Shown piece by piece: positions 49,255-60,043 of a stretch of DNA of 64,000 nucleotides. The notes beneath the pieces were generated by a model. That model was not told the origin of the DNA. It was given only the letters and a program-made list of their open reading frames with translations, and ran no database searches. Position 1 is the first letter of the stretch, and every line of letters begins with the position of its first letter. A program made the position numbers and the translations under genes. The stretch spans positions 1-64,000 of the forward strand of contig QCCD01000009.1 in assembly GCA_003281405.1 (NCBI GenBank), read 5' to 3'. This DNA is from Prochlorococcus sp. AG-347-K16 (GTDB lineage: Bacteria > Cyanobacteriota > Cyanobacteriia > PCC-6307 > Cyanobiaceae).

Positions 49255-50427
49255 TTAAAAAATTTCGGCAGGATCAGCGTCAACCAATTTACGCATCGCA
49301 ACAGCAGCGGAACCCATGCACATGACTAAAACTAATACAAAAATTAAAATAGTTTTATCTGCGTCCATTATTATTGGGAGTTTAGTAGAACGTCTTATAA
49401 CTGAGTAAAGTATTTGACCAGAGAAATAAGCAGGTAAATAACCAAACAATGCCAACAAAAATCCCTCTCTAGCTACGACAAAGAAAAGGGACTTAATTCT
49501 ATACCCCATTGCCAATAAAGTGGCGTACTCTGGGAGGTGATCTGTAACGTCACTATAAAGAATTTGATAAACAACCACACACCCTACAACGAAACCCATC
49601 AATGCTCCCAAACTAAATATAAAACCTATTGCAGTACTATTTTTCCAATAATTTTTCTCAAATTCTATAAATTGATTTTTTGTAAGAACCCTAACATCAT
49701 TTGGGAGTGAGTTATTTAATATCCTTGAAATCAATTCAGGATCAGACCCTTCTTTTAGCTTTACCAAACCAATTTCTATACTTCCTGGAGGATTAGCAGG
49801 AAAAAGTCTTAAGAAGGTTTCTCGACTAGTTATCAAATTACCATCTGCACCAAAAGATGGTCCTAACTCCACAAGGCCTTCAACAATAACTCTTTTCCCA
49901 GCGACCTCTGTCTCAACTTTTTTTTCAGATAAGAACCATTCTTCAATTGGTCCAAATTCAGGTCTAGATAGTTTGTCAAAAAGAACTCTTGATGGATTTC
50001 TCAATTTATAAGCTTTATTTGAGAATCCATCATCTAAAAGAAGTGAATCGGAGGGATTAAAACCCAATGCAAGTATTGATCTGGTTTTAAGATTTTCGGG
50101 GTTTCTCCAAAGTAAATAATTAAGATTGACGGGAGCAGTCTTTTCAACATCTTCTACTGCGAGAGTCTGAATTAGCCTTCTTTTTGGGAATCCACTCATG
50201 CTTATAGAACTTTTTGATCTGGGACTTATCAAAACAAGATCAGCATCTAGAAGTTTATGAATAGTTACGCTCGTATCAAATAAACCATCTCTAAAACCTA
50301 ATTGCATAAACATCAAAATCCCTGCAAAACTGATTCCAGCTATGGCAACTGCTAGCCTTAATGGTTGCCTAGTTAATAACAACCAAGCTAATGGTATTTT
50401 TCTAAATTTTAAAATAGAAAAAATCAT
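49255..50427 (-). CDS. devC: ABC exporter permease (DevC-like)
   Basis: A 390-residue permease of the MacB/FtsX type: one N-terminal span (about 15-40, LAWLLLTRQPLRLAVAI), a large periplasmic domain of about 200 residues, and three C-terminal spans from residue 260 onward. DevC proteins have this layout. Its start overlaps the devB stop by four bases. Confidence 0.88.
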   Translation of the reverse strand: MIFSILKFRKIPLAWLLLTRQPLRLAVAIAGISFAGILMFMQLGFRDGLFDTSVTIHKLLDADLVLISPRSKSSISMSGFPKRRLIQTLAVEDVEKTAPVNLNYLLWRNPENLKTRSILALGFNPSDSLLLDDGFSNKAYKLRNPSRVLFDKLSRPEFGPIEEWFLSEKKVETEVAGKRVIVEGLVELGPSFGADGNLITSRETFLRLFPANPPGSIEIGLVKLKEGSDPELISRILNNSLPNDVRVLTKNQFIEFEKNYWKNSTAIGFIFSLGALMGFVVGCVVVYQILYSDVTDHLPEYATLLAMGYRIKSLFFVVAREGFLLALFGYLPAYFSGQILYSVIRRSTKLPIIMDADKTILIFVLVLVMCMGSAAVAMRKLVDADPAEIF

Positions 50428-51340
50428 TGAGGAATAAATTTTGCAATCACTTTCATTCCTGCATAGTTTTGAACGATATCTATAGAATCTTGATCAAGTT
50501 TTACTAGTACCTCGATAATTCGCGAATCAGCATCCCCTGTTGGATCAGTAGATAAAACTTTTCTTTGTTTTACCTGAGGACTAATCCTAATCACCTTTCC
50601 CTTAAGATTTTTTTGGAAACCACCATTTTCACTGCTCAATTCAACATTCTGAGAGATAAAAACTCTATCAATGTCAGATTCATAAACCTCTATCAAAGCT
50701 TCCATTTTTTGACTAGAACCAATATCCAAGATGCCTTCGTTTTTTGGCCTCTCACCAACTCTCGTATTTATTCCAAGGATAAAGCCATCTATTGGACTCC
50801 TTAGTTTTGAGTTAAACAGATCTATCTCGATATTTTTTTGATCTCCTATGAGATTTATTTTCTGTTTTTGTAATTTTAATAATTCATCTTTTCTCTTTGA
50901 AAATTCTACAAAAGAATATGCATCTTTGCTCAAAGCTAACTCATACCTTTGAATTTGATCTTTTTTTAGGGAAATTTCATCGTTAATAGTTTTAATTAGA
51001 TTTTCATTTCTTTCAAGATCAGCAATTAACTTTTCACCATTTTCAAAGATTGCCAAAATATCACCTTTTTTTACGTAATCTCCTTCATTTACTAAAATAT
51101 CGACAATTCTAGGTGAAGAGCCAAACTGACTTATTGGAGCTGCCAATTGCCTAATCTCTCCCGAAGGAGAAAGTTGACCAAGTGCGGCAACAGCTGTAAT
51201 AGGCGGTATGAAATCTGAAATTATTTCCTCTTTAAATTTTGAACTAGATTTATTATTTACAGAACAGGAAATAACCCCAAAAGATAATGGCGTAAATATT
51301 AATAAGTAAAAAAATAAATTTTTAAAAATTTTTAATTTCA

Positions 51341-51341
<1 letters not shown>
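50424..51341 (-). CDS. devB: Membrane fusion protein of the DevBCA exporter (HlyD-like)
   Basis: A 305-residue periplasmic adaptor. The N-terminus has a lipobox-like span LSFGVISCS at 19-27, which suggests a lipoprotein. Two lipoyl-like halves (VNEGDYVKKGDILAIFENGEK and LRSPIDGFILGINTRVGE) flank a coiled-coil hairpin of about 70 residues. It starts in the stop codon of pcyA (TAATG), so the two are translationally coupled. Confidence 0.85.
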
Positions 51342-52090
<749 letters not shown>

Positions 52091-52107
52091 TTAAAGTGAG
52101 AACCTAA

Positions 52108-53358
52108 ATGAAATTAGGAGATGTTAATTACTACACCCATTCAAGCAAAACTAGATGTGTGTTTGTGGATAATAAAGAATTGCCGCTTATAAGCATTGAT
52201 ATTTGGTGCAAAGCAGGTTCTTCATTTGAGGATGTTGATAAAAACGGTACTGCTCATTTTCTAGAACATATGATATTTAAAGGATCTAACAAAATAATGC
52301 CAGGTGAGTTTGATCATAAAATTGAATCACTTGGGGGATTAAGTAACGCTTCAACAGGTTATGATGATGTACATTACCATGTCCTAGTTCCACCCAATAA
52401 CTTTAAAGAATCACTAGCTCTTTTGACAAATATTGTTGTTGCTCCAGTTTTTAATCCTGATGAATTTATAAAAGAAAAAGGAGTAGTTATCGATGAAATA
52501 AAACAACAAAATGATCAGCCTGAAGAAAGATTATTTAATTATTTTTTGAAAAGAATTTGGCTAAGTCCGAATTATGGTAATTCGATTCTGGGAACTGTAA
52601 ATAGTATTAAAAACCTTGAGATAAATGACCTTATTAAATTTCATAGCAAACATTATACTACCGAAAAAATTTGTATTGCAATTGCAGGGAATCTCTCAGA
52701 AGAAATTTATAAAAATTTTGAAAAAAGTGATCTATCTGGAATAAATAAAAGTCAAAATTTAATAAATCTAAAGGATAAACCTTCTTTAAAGATTAGGAAA
52801 GGTAGAGAGTCAGTTCAGTTTGATAATTTAGAGTTTTCAAGAATATTTATGGCTTGGTTTATCCCAAACCTCAATAATCAAAAAAATATTATTGGACTGG
52901 AAATATTAGCATCAATACTCTCTGTTGGAAGAAACAGCAGATTAGTTAAAATTCTAAAAGAAGATAATAATCTTGTTGAATCGGTATATGTCGATGTAAA
53001 TGCTGGAGAATTAGGCGGATTATTTATAATGGAAGCAAGTTGTGAGTCCAAAGATATTGATTTAGTAGAACAGCAACTTAATAAAACAATAGATGAGATC
53101 TCAAATTGTAAAGTCTTGACTTTGGATGAAATAAAAAAAGCAATAAATATTGTAAAAAGTAATTATATATTTAATTTAGAGACATCTACACAACTCTCTT
53201 CATTCTTTGGAAATGAACTTCTTTGGGATAGAAAATCTTCAATAGATAATTTAGAAAGTCATTTAAATTATTGGAATGATTTGGATAACTTTAAGGAGAT
53301 TACTGATTATATCCGTGAAGAAAAATTCACTTTGGTTGCATCCCCTGGTAAATGTTAG
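52108..53358 (+). CDS. M16 family zinc peptidase (active subunit)
   Basis: A 416-residue processing-peptidase-like protein. The inverted zinc motif HFLEH is at residues 50-54, and the third ligand glutamate is in VIDEIKQ near residue 130. Two half domains follow. It overlaps the next gene, a catalytically dead homologue, by seven bases. Together they look like a two-subunit M16B peptidase similar to mitochondrial MPP. Confidence 0.92.
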   Translation: MKLGDVNYYTHSSKTRCVFVDNKELPLISIDIWCKAGSSFEDVDKNGTAHFLEHMIFKGSNKIMPGEFDHKIESLGGLSNASTGYDDVHYHVLVPPNNFKESLALLTNIVVAPVFNPDEFIKEKGVVIDEIKQQNDQPEERLFNYFLKRIWLSPNYGNSILGTVNSIKNLEINDLIKFHSKHYTTEKICIAIAGNLSEEIYKNFEKSDLSGINKSQNLINLKDKPSLKIRKGRESVQFDNLEFSRIFMAWFIPNLNNQKNIIGLEILASILSVGRNSRLVKILKEDNNLVESVYVDVNAGELGGLFIMEASCESKDIDLVEQQLNKTIDEISNCKVLTLDEIKKAINIVKSNYIFNLETSTQLSSFFGNELLWDRKSSIDNLESHLNYWNDLDNFKEITDYIREEKFTLVASPGKC

Positions 53359-54569
53359 AAAAATATTTTTTAAATAATAAAAAAAGGAATTTTTCAACTG
53401 CTTCAATATGGATTAAAGGAGGTAGTGATATGGATAGTGTTGGCAAAAAAGGTATAAATAAGATCCTCAGTTCATTACTTACGAGAGGATGTGAGGGTTT
53501 CAATAATTTCACTCTCTCTGAGTATATTGAGTCCTATGGAGCAGAATTAAATCATGAAGTATTTGAAGATGGTATTTCAATAAGCATTAAATCCCTAAAT
53601 GAACATTTCAGCAAATTATTCCCCTTATTAGATTTAATAATTAATAAACCAACTCTCTTAGAAATTGAATTTCAAAAAGTAAAAAAATCCTCTATTGATT
53701 TTTTAAAAAAGGATAAAGAGAATCCATTTAATATCTGTTTTGAAAAATGGAGAAGAATTGTTTACTCGAATCATCCTTATGCCTTTAATACAAATGGCAA
53801 TACAAATGATGTCTCAAAAATTACATATGAAGATGTTTTGCTTGAGTTTAAAAATTTCAAAAGTCGAGATAAGTATTTAATTTCAAATAATTTAGAAATA
53901 AATGGAATAAGTACAGAAAAATTAGAAAAAATACCCTCAGAAGAAAAATTAAGAGCTATCAATCACGATTTAAGTCCCAACAATAGATTTGATTTCAATA
54001 ACAATAATTCAAATCAAACAATAATAATGTTTGGCAACCAAACTTGCTCCCGTAAAAGTAGTGAATATTTGCCTCTTAAGGTTTTGGAGTCATATTTATC
54101 CTATGGAATGAGCTCTGCTTTATTTAAACTTTTTAGGGAAAAAAATGGAATCACTTACGATTTAGGTGTTTATTATCCCGTTAGGAGCGGGAATGCTCCA
54201 TTTTTAGTTTATTTATCAGTATCAAATAAAAAAGCCCTTTTTGCTTTTGAACTTTTATCAACTTTATGGAAAGATTTACTTTTAAATCCTTTGATTGATA
54301 CTGAAATATTATTGGCTAAAGAAAAACTAAAAGGTTCTTTTCTATTGGGAAATCAATCACTAGATGAAATTTTACAGCGAAAGATACAATTAATTAGTTA
54401 TGGTATTTCTTCAATTTCTGAACATAATTTAAATTCTAAAATAGACGAAATATCCTCATTAGATATTCTTAAATTAACTAATAAATATTTTTCAAAGCCT
54501 TTTCTGAGTATTTCTGGTAATAAAGATATTTGTTTAGAAATTTCTAATAGGTGGGAGAAAAACTTTTAA
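53352..54569 (+). CDS. M16 family peptidase homologue (inactive partner)
   Basis: A 405-residue paralogue. At the zinc-motif position it reads INKILSSLL (35-43) with no HxxEH. The C-terminal substrate-binding pair R and Y is kept in LFREKNGITYDLGVYYPVRSG, as in the non-catalytic subunits of MPP-like pairs. The overlap with the active gene implies stoichiometric synthesis. Confidence 0.88.
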   Translation: MLEKYFLNNKKRNFSTASIWIKGGSDMDSVGKKGINKILSSLLTRGCEGFNNFTLSEYIESYGAELNHEVFEDGISISIKSLNEHFSKLFPLLDLIINKPTLLEIEFQKVKKSSIDFLKKDKENPFNICFEKWRRIVYSNHPYAFNTNGNTNDVSKITYEDVLLEFKNFKSRDKYLISNNLEINGISTEKLEKIPSEEKLRAINHDLSPNNRFDFNNNNSNQTIIMFGNQTCSRKSSEYLPLKVLESYLSYGMSSALFKLFREKNGITYDLGVYYPVRSGNAPFLVYLSVSNKKALFAFELLSTLWKDLLLNPLIDTEILLAKEKLKGSFLLGNQSLDEILQRKIQLISYGISSISEHNLNSKIDEISSLDILKLTNKYFSKPFLSISGNKDICLEISNRWEKNF

Positions 54570-54575
54570 GTTTAT

Positions 54576-54785
54576 TTAGTTTTTCTCAATCTTATCAATA
54601 TCGATCAAAAACGAACCTCTTCTAAACTTTACTTCAACAGTATCTGGAGATTTAATTGAAAGAATTTCTCCTATTTCATCAATTGCTACCAAATCAGGTG
54701 GTCTTAACATCGGCATATTATCTGAAGTCTTCAAGTAAGACACTGGCGCAATCAACTTGACCTTGTCGTTGATCTGGTATTTCAT
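54576..54785 (-). CDS. sipA: SipA-like regulatory protein (DUF3148)
   Basis: A 69-residue SH3-like barrel. The strong family signature is VSYLKTSDNMPMLRPPDLVAIDE. Characterised SipA proteins bind and stimulate the NblS (Hik33) histidine kinase that controls light-stress genes in cyanobacteria. NblS is not in the window. The gene lies tail to tail with the M16 pair. Confidence 0.85.
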   Translation of the reverse strand: MKYQINDKVKLIAPVSYLKTSDNMPMLRPPDLVAIDEIGEILSIKSPDTVEVKFRRGSFLIDIDKIEKN

Positions 54786-54892
54786 TTATACGTTGGATAC
54801 TCTCAAGGGTAGTATAAGCGAAAAGTTAGAGAAAAAATCAACGAAATGCATTGATTCATTCTACAATCTTAGAATTAACTTTCTACAAATTA

Positions 54893-56806
54893 ATGAATCA
54901 GAAATTTAAAACATTAATTTTATGGGCATTACCTATACTTTTAGTAATAGCACTTTCTTACCAATTCTTATCTTCGAGCAATATTGATTCGCTGAAATCC
55001 AATGGGACTACTGTTGCACCTAGAAATTCTGCGGTAGCAAGAGTTAGTTACGGAAGATTTTTAGATTACATTAATTCAGGTAGAGTTACATCTGTTGATA
55101 TTTTTGAAGGAGGCAGAAATGCAGTTATAGAGACAATAGATTCAGATTTAGATAATAAAGTCCAAAGATTACGTGTAGATCTTCCCGGATTAACACCAGA
55201 ACTTATAAATATTCTAAAAAATGAAGGGATCAGTTTTGATGTTCATCCGGTTAAAACAGCCCCTCCTGCATTAGGAATTTTGGGTAATTTACTTTTCCCA
55301 GCTATTTTAATTGGAGGTTTAATTTTGTTAGCAAGGAGGTCAAATGGTATGCCTGGAGGACCTGGCCAGGCAATGCAGTTTGGAAAAACAAAGGCAAGAT
55401 TTGCAATGGAAGCTGAAACAGGAGTTGTTTTCGATGATGTTGCAGGTGTTAATGAAGCCAAGCAGGATTTGCAAGAAGTTGTCACTTTTCTGAAAAAACC
55501 TGAAAAATTTACTTCTGTTGGAGCAAGGATTCCCAAAGGTGTTTTATTAGTTGGCCCTCCTGGTACCGGTAAAACCCTTTTAGCAAAAGCAATTGCAGGT
55601 GAAGCAGGTGTACCATTTTTCTCGCTATCAGGTTCTGAATTTGTTGAAATGTTTGTTGGTGTTGGTGCTAGTAGAGTTAGAGACCTATTCAAAAGAGCTA
55701 AAGAAAATAGTCCTTGTTTAATATTTATTGATGAAATAGATGCTGTCGGAAGGCAAAGAGGAGCAGGTATTGGCGGAGGCAATGATGAGAGAGAACAAAC
55801 TCTCAACCAATTACTTACTGAAATGGATGGCTTCGAAGGTAATAGTGGCATAATAATAATTGCAGCCACAAACAGGCCTGATGTTCTAGACTCAGCGCTA
55901 ATGAGACCAGGCAGATTTGATAGGCAAGTAACTGTAGATGCACCTGATATCAAAGGCAGACTATCAATATTGGAAGTCCATGCTAGGAATAAGAAACTTC
56001 AAGGGGATTTAACGCTTGAAAGCATTGCGAGAAGAACCCCAGGCTTTACTGGAGCAGATTTAGCAAATTTATTAAATGAGGCTGCTATATTAACCGCCAG
56101 GAGGAGAAAAGACTCTATAAGTATTTCAGAAATTGATGACTCTGTAGACAGAATTGTCGCAGGAATGGAAGGTTCTCCATTAACAGATGGTAGAAGCAAG
56201 AGATTAATTGCTTATCATGAAGTCGGTCATGCTCTCATAGGTTCACTTGTTAAAGCTCATGATCCTGTTCAAAAAGTGACCGTCATTCCAAGAGGGCAAG
56301 CCAAAGGATTAACTTGGTTTACCCCAGACGATGAACAAACCCTTGTTAGCAGGGCGCAATTAAAAGCGAGGATAATGGGTGCACTAGGTGGAAGAGCTGC
56401 TGAAGATGTAGTTTTTGGAGAAGGTGAGATTACAACAGGAGCGGGAGGTGATTTCCAACAAGTTGCTTCAATGGCTCGTCAAATGGTTACTAGATTTGGA
56501 ATGAGTAATTTAGGTCCGATAGCTTTAGAAACTGGTAATCAAGAAGTATTTGTTGGTAGAGATCTAATGACTAGAAGTGAAGTTTCTGATTCAATCTCTA
56601 AACAAATAGATGAAAGTGTAAGAGTAATGGTAAAAGAATGTTATAAAGAAACCTACGATATAGTAAACAAAAACAGAGAAGCTATGGATAAGATAGTTGA
56701 CCTATTAATCGAAAAAGAAACATTAGATGGTGATGAATTTGTAAGTATTCTTTCGAAGTTCACTAAAATCCCTGAGAAAGAGAGAACACCTCAATTATTA
56801 GGCTAA
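54893..56806 (+). CDS. ftsH: ATP-dependent zinc metalloprotease FtsH
   Basis: FtsH degrades damaged membrane proteins, including photosystem II D1. Two N-terminal spans (about residues 6-22 and 115-135) flank a lumenal domain. Walker A GPPGTGKT is at 221-228, the pore motif region [15 protein letters not shown] follows, and the zinc motif HEVGH is at 442-446. I chose the ATG at 54893 (MNQKFKTL); a TTG at 54851 would add 14 residues unlike the family. It ends four bases inside the convergent clpP gene. Confidence 0.96.
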   Translation: MNQKFKTLILWALPILLVIALSYQFLSSSNIDSLKSNGTTVAPRNSAVARVSYGRFLDYINSGRVTSVDIFEGGRNAVIETIDSDLDNKVQRLRVDLPGLTPELINILKNEGISFDVHPVKTAPPALGILGNLLFPAILIGGLILLARRSNGMPGGPGQAMQFGKTKARFAMEAETGVVFDDVAGVNEAKQDLQEVVTFLKKPEKFTSVGARIPKGVLLVGPPGTGKTLLAKAIAGEAGVPFFSLSGSEFVEMFVGVGASRVRDLFKRAKENSPCLIFIDEIDAVGRQRGAGIGGGNDEREQTLNQLLTEMDGFEGNSGIIIIAATNRPDVLDSALMRPGRFDRQVTVDAPDIKGRLSILEVHARNKKLQGDLTLESIARRTPGFTGADLANLLNEAAILTARRRKDSISISEIDDSVDRIVAGMEGSPLTDGRSKRLIAYHEVGHALIGSLVKAHDPVQKVTVIPRGQAKGLTWFTPDDEQTLVSRAQLKARIMGALGGRAAEDVVFGEGEITTGAGGDFQQVASMARQMVTRFGMSNLGPIALETGNQEVFVGRDLMTRSEVSDSISKQIDESVRVMVKECYKETYDIVNKNREAMDKIVDLLIEKETLDGDEFVSILSKFTKIPEKERTPQLLG

Positions 56807-57390
56807 ACTTTTATTGGTTTCTTATCTAAGACCAGATCAATTAAACCGTACTCAACAGCTTCGTTTGGTGACATATAAAAATCTCTATCAGTATCTTCTT
56901 TGATAGTGTCATAATCCTTTCCAGTTCTTTCAGATAATTCAGTATTAAGTCGTTCTTTTAAGAACAAAATTTCATCTGCTTGAATTCTTATATCACTGGC
57001 TTGCCCTCTAGCACCTCCAAGTGGTTGATGAATCATTATTCTTGAATGTCTAAGGCTGCTTCTTTTACCTTTAGTACCTGCCGCAAGAAGAAATGCACCC
57101 ATACTAGCCGCTAAGCCAACACAAACTGTATGAATGTCAGGCTTTACATGTTGCATTGTGTCAAAGATACCCAATCCGTCATATACTGATCCACCAGGTG
57201 AATTTATGTACATATAAATGTCCTTATCTGGATCCTCTGCCTCGAGGAACAATAATTGAGCGACAATTCTATTAGCAGTTTCACTAGTAACTTGTTCTCC
57301 CAAAAAGATTATTCTCTCTCTTAATAGTCTCGAATAAATATCAAAGACTCTTTCACTACCGCCCGATTCTTCTAAAACTAAGGGGATCAT
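56803..57390 (-). CDS. clpP: ATP-dependent Clp protease proteolytic subunit
   Basis: A 195-residue ClpP. The catalytic triad is S96 (GLAASMGAF), H121 (MIHQPLGG) and D170. [20 protein letters not shown] is the adjacent oligomer segment (part shown). Cyanobacteria have several ClpP/ClpR paralogues; all triad residues here are kept, so it is a ClpP type, not ClpR. Confidence 0.95.
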   Translation of the reverse strand: MIPLVLEESGGSERVFDIYSRLLRERIIFLGEQVTSETANRIVAQLLFLEAEDPDKDIYMYINSPGGSVYDGLGIFDTMQHVKPDIHTVCVGLAASMGAFLLAAGTKGKRSSLRHSRIMIHQPLGGARGQASDIRIQADEILFLKERLNTELSERTGKDYDTIKEDTDRDFYMSPNEAVEYGLIDLVLDKKPIKV

Positions 57391-57470
57391 AATAATATTT
57401 ATCTGTTTATTAGATATTAACGATATTGAGTCAACATACGCTAACCTTATTAAGGTTTACATATAAAAAA

Positions 57471-58082
57471 TTGAAAGAAAAATTGACTGTTTCAGATAGC
57501 AAAAAGTTATTTCATGAAAAATTTCCTTACGTCATTCCAGGTTTATATAAAAGAATAGTTGATGAAATGCTTGTTGAACTTAATCTTTTGAACCATCAAA
57601 ATGAATTTACGCAAGATTATCTCTTTTGTGTCGGCCTCACCGAGACATTCAAAGAATTAATGAAAGGATATCAACCTGAAAAACACTTGGATCTACTTTT
57701 TGAATCTTTATGCAGTTCTACAAATTTTGATGCGAAGGAAATTAATGAAATATCTAAAAAGTCTCAAAAAGAATTAAAGGATAAAACATCTAAAGATATT
57801 GTAAAATTATTAGTAGAAAAAAGTAATTCTAAACTTTACCCTTCAAGGATTTTGAACTTAGGGATATATATATTAATTTCAAACTCTCAAGATTTCAAAG
57901 ATAAAAATGAATCAGATAAAAATAATATGATTTCTGATATTTTTGAGAAATTAGAATTATCTGCTAATAAAGCAGAAAAAGATATTGGAATCTACAAAAG
58001 CAGCATATCAAAAATGGAACAAGCAAAAGAATTAATTGAAGAGCTCAGAATTAAGGATAAGAAAATAAACCCAAAAAAATAG
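57471..58082 (+). CDS. thf1: Thylakoid formation protein Thf1 (Psb29)
   Basis: Thf1 binds FtsH-type proteases and helps photosystem II repair and thylakoid biogenesis. TVSDSKKLFHEKFPYVIPGL, RIVDEMLVELNLL and FKELMKGYQPEKH are Thf1 signatures. The C-terminus is a coiled coil. I chose the TTG at 57471, which gives MKEKLTVSD like other members; TTG at 57426 (15 more residues) leaves only 35 bases for two divergent promoters with clpP. It lies close to ftsH and clpP. Confidence 0.85.
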   Translation: MKEKLTVSDSKKLFHEKFPYVIPGLYKRIVDEMLVELNLLNHQNEFTQDYLFCVGLTETFKELMKGYQPEKHLDLLFESLCSSTNFDAKEINEISKKSQKELKDKTSKDIVKLLVEKSNSKLYPSRILNLGIYILISNSQDFKDKNESDKNNMISDIFEKLELSANKAEKDIGIYKSSISKMEQAKELIEELRIKDKKINPKK

Positions 58083-58085
58083 TAA

Positions 58086-58226
58086 CTATTTTTTTAATCT
58101 TTTTTTATCTTTCCAAGAGACATAGGATATATAAATTACAGCTAATGTTATGAATATTAGTAAAACAAAAGATGTTAAGATAAGAAATTTACTTAAATAG
58201 ACTTCATAAGTTAAAAATGAAATCAT
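58086..58226 (-). CDS. 46-residue single-span membrane protein, overlaps petN
   Basis: The ATG at 58226 overlaps the petN stop by four bases (ATGA), and TAG is at 58086-58088. The protein has a hydrophobic span of about 24 residues ([20 protein letters not shown] in part) and a basic end (WKDKKRLKK). It is probably inserted with the C-terminus in the cytoplasm. Coupling with petN suggests a thylakoid role, but I recognise no known small subunit. Confidence 0.65.
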
Positions 58227-58324
58227 ATGTCAATGGATCCGTCCCCATTTCTTCCCCAAACAACCATGGCAATTGAAAAAGTAAAAATAGCAGCCAATGC
58301 TGCCCAGCCTATTTGAAAGATCAT
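58223..58324 (-). CDS. petN: Cytochrome b6-f complex subunit 8
   Basis: The minus strand encodes 33 residues from the ATG at 58324. [20 protein letters not shown] followed by VVWGRNGDG is the PetN pattern: one membrane span with the conserved start and WGRNG turn. PetN is needed for stable cytochrome b6-f. The stop codon overlaps the start of the 46-residue gene. Confidence 0.92.
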
Positions 58325-58441
58325 TAGATTTTTTTGCGTTTTTATAAATATAACAGAACTTCAAAATTTTTTAATCATTCTAAAGCTAAAGTTAATTTCT
58401 CAGAAACAAAATTTACCCAATAGAATCGTAAGAAAATTAAA

Positions 58442-58720
58442 TTGGGAAGGTTAGTTTTAAATCATAGTACAAATATAGAAGGTCTAATTCCAATACTTCA
58501 AAAATTAGCACTGGATAATAATATCAAGACAATAACTCCTGCTGTTATTTCAAGATCCAGGGGAAGATCCTCTAAATTGATAATTAGATTGTCAGTGAAA
58601 ACTATAAATGGATATAAAGCGATCGCAAGAAAGGGTAATACAGCTCAAGAAGTTTTTATTTCAACAGAGTTAAGTAAAAATGAATTAAAAGAAATCATAG
58701 ATCTTTATAATAAGAAGTAA
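58442..58720 (+). CDS. DUF2103 putative metal-binding protein
   Basis: A 92-residue protein with the DUF2103 pattern GRLVLNHSTNIEGLIPILQK (2-21), ending RKGNTAQEVFISTEL. The start is TTG. A His and Cys-poor sequence leaves the claimed metal binding of the family unproven here. It precedes the tract of small unknown genes. Confidence 0.8.
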   Translation: MGRLVLNHSTNIEGLIPILQKLALDNNIKTITPAVISRSRGRSSKLIIRLSVKTINGYKAIARKGNTAQEVFISTELSKNELKEIIDLYNKK

Positions 58721-58760
58721 TTAAATTAAAGTGTATTAGAAAATAGTTAGGAGAGAACAA

Positions 58761-58970
58761 ATGAAATTAGTATTAAATTTTTTTATGTTTTTATTGGCCT
58801 TTTTTTCATTTAGTAATAAATCATTATCACTTACTAATTACCAAATAAAAAGATTTTGCGCAAAGGAGAAAAGAGTATCTTTATGTATCAAAAATTTACA
58901 AGAGAAAAGATCTGATCTCCAAAAAGGAAAGCTAATTGAAATACCTGTAACCCTTAAAAACGGTAACTAG
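58761..58970 (+). CDS. Small exported protein of unknown function
   Basis: A 69-residue protein. Residues 1-23 form a signal peptide (LVLNFFMFLLAFFSF core). The mature part is basic with two cysteines, C34 and C42, that could form a disulfide (FCAKEKRVSLCIKNLQ). An AGGAG ribosome site precedes the ATG. No family recognised. Confidence 0.6.
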   Translation: MKLVLNFFMFLLAFFSFSNKSLSLTNYQIKRFCAKEKRVSLCIKNLQEKRSDLQKGKLIEIPVTLKNGN

Positions 58971-58979
58971 AAATTGAAT

Positions 58980-59249
58980 TTAAATTTCAAATTCTGATTC
59001 GAAAAGATTAAATGCATTTTTATATCTTGTGAGAAGTTCTTCAGAATTATCAGAAAATCCCTGTCGTTCGTAATCTTCTTTTAATTCATCATATAAGTAA
59101 ACCACTTTGTTAAATGCGCTCATATATTCTTTTTGTATGTCTTCATCATCGATATCATAGATTTTTGCCAGTACTAATTCGACATTTTTTTTTGATGAAT
59201 ATATTTTTCTCTCAAAATCTTTATTTAACTTCCTTCTTTTTTTTGCCAT
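58980..59249 (-). CDS. Small helical protein of unknown function
   Basis: An 89-residue highly charged protein. The N-terminus is basic (MAKKRRKLNKDFERKIY), the rest acidic and helical (YDIDDEDIQKEYMSAF). The well-balanced composition supports a real gene. It is convergent with the preceding gene, with a 9-base gap. Function unknown. Confidence 0.55.
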   Translation of the reverse strand: MAKKRRKLNKDFERKIYSSKKNVELVLAKIYDIDDEDIQKEYMSAFNKVVYLYDELKEDYERQGFSDNSEELLTRYKNAFNLFESEFEI

Positions 59250-59377
59250 TTAAAATTTCTAAATACAGATTAACAATACTCAAATTCATAGATAAATTAA
59301 ATTAAAACTTATAAAATATAGATATAGTTTCCAAATCAAAATAAAACCTCTACATTCCAAATAAATCATTGGATGAT

Positions 59378-59815
59378 ATGAATAAAAAAGAAACAACTAA
59401 TCCTAAAGAACTGAAAAACCAAAACCATGAAGCCAAGAAAATGAATACTTCCTCAAACCTGAAGAAAAAGAAAGATAAGGAGCTTCCCTGGTGGGTAGAG
59501 TTATTATTTGTTCAAATAGGATTACCAGATAAATTACTAATAAAAATATTAAAAGCCAAAAAAACATCTAAAGAATTTATTAAAAATGAAAAAAAATTAA
59601 TAATAATATTTTTGTTTGTAATTACCACATTGGCATATTTTTATCCAGTTATTAAACATGCAAAAAATAAATTAGATTGTGAAGCGATTGCAAAAAATTA
59701 TATTATTAAAAATAAAAATATAATCGGAATCAATAATAGGGAAATAAAAATGATATCTACAAATTTTTGTTATGGTGGTGAAGAAATCTATGAAATAGAA
59801 AATTTAAAAAATTAA
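59378..59815 (+). CDS. Membrane protein of unknown function, one span
   Basis: A 145-residue protein with a hydrophilic, Lys- and Asn-rich N-terminus, then WWVELLFVQIGLPDKLLIKIL, a span around 69-87 (LIIIFLFVITTLAYFYPVI), and a short outer domain with two cysteines. The ATG at 59378 is preferred to a TTG nine bases upstream. No family recognised. Confidence 0.55.
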   Translation: MNKKETTNPKELKNQNHEAKKMNTSSNLKKKKDKELPWWVELLFVQIGLPDKLLIKILKAKKTSKEFIKNEKKLIIIFLFVITTLAYFYPVIKHAKNKLDCEAIAKNYIIKNKNIIGINNREIKMISTNFCYGGEEIYEIENLKN

Positions 59816-59826
59816 ATTATATTCCT

Positions 59827-60003
59827 ATGACTGATGTAAAACAAAAGAAAGAAAACGTAAAAATGCATTTAAAAGATTTGAGGCAAAACTTAAAGAAAAT
59901 GCATCTTGAAGTTACGGAAGAATTAATATTACCGAAGCCAGGTGATGTAAAAGACTTGATGAAAAAAATGGATAAACTATTAAAATTAATAGAATCAAAA
60001 TAA
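59827..60003 (+). CDS. 58-residue helical protein of unknown function
   Basis: An ATG at 59827 opens 58 codons ending in TAA. The product is basic and coiled-coil-like (VKMHLKDLRQNLKKMHLEVT), with LPKPGDVKDLMKKMDKLLKLI at the end. It starts 11 bases after the preceding stop, which suggests one transcript. No family recognised. Confidence 0.5.
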   Translation: MTDVKQKKENVKMHLKDLRQNLKKMHLEVTEELILPKPGDVKDLMKKMDKLLKLIESK

Positions 60004-60043
60004 ACTATAATTTAAATAATTTAGAATTATTAAAGTTACAAAA

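Noticed and set aside
55243-55953. A 236-codon minus-strand frame inside ftsH
   Set aside because: It is fully antisense to the conserved AAA+ core of FtsH, and its product is Ser/Pro/Ile-rich without motifs, as expected for a mirrored frame in AT-rich DNA.
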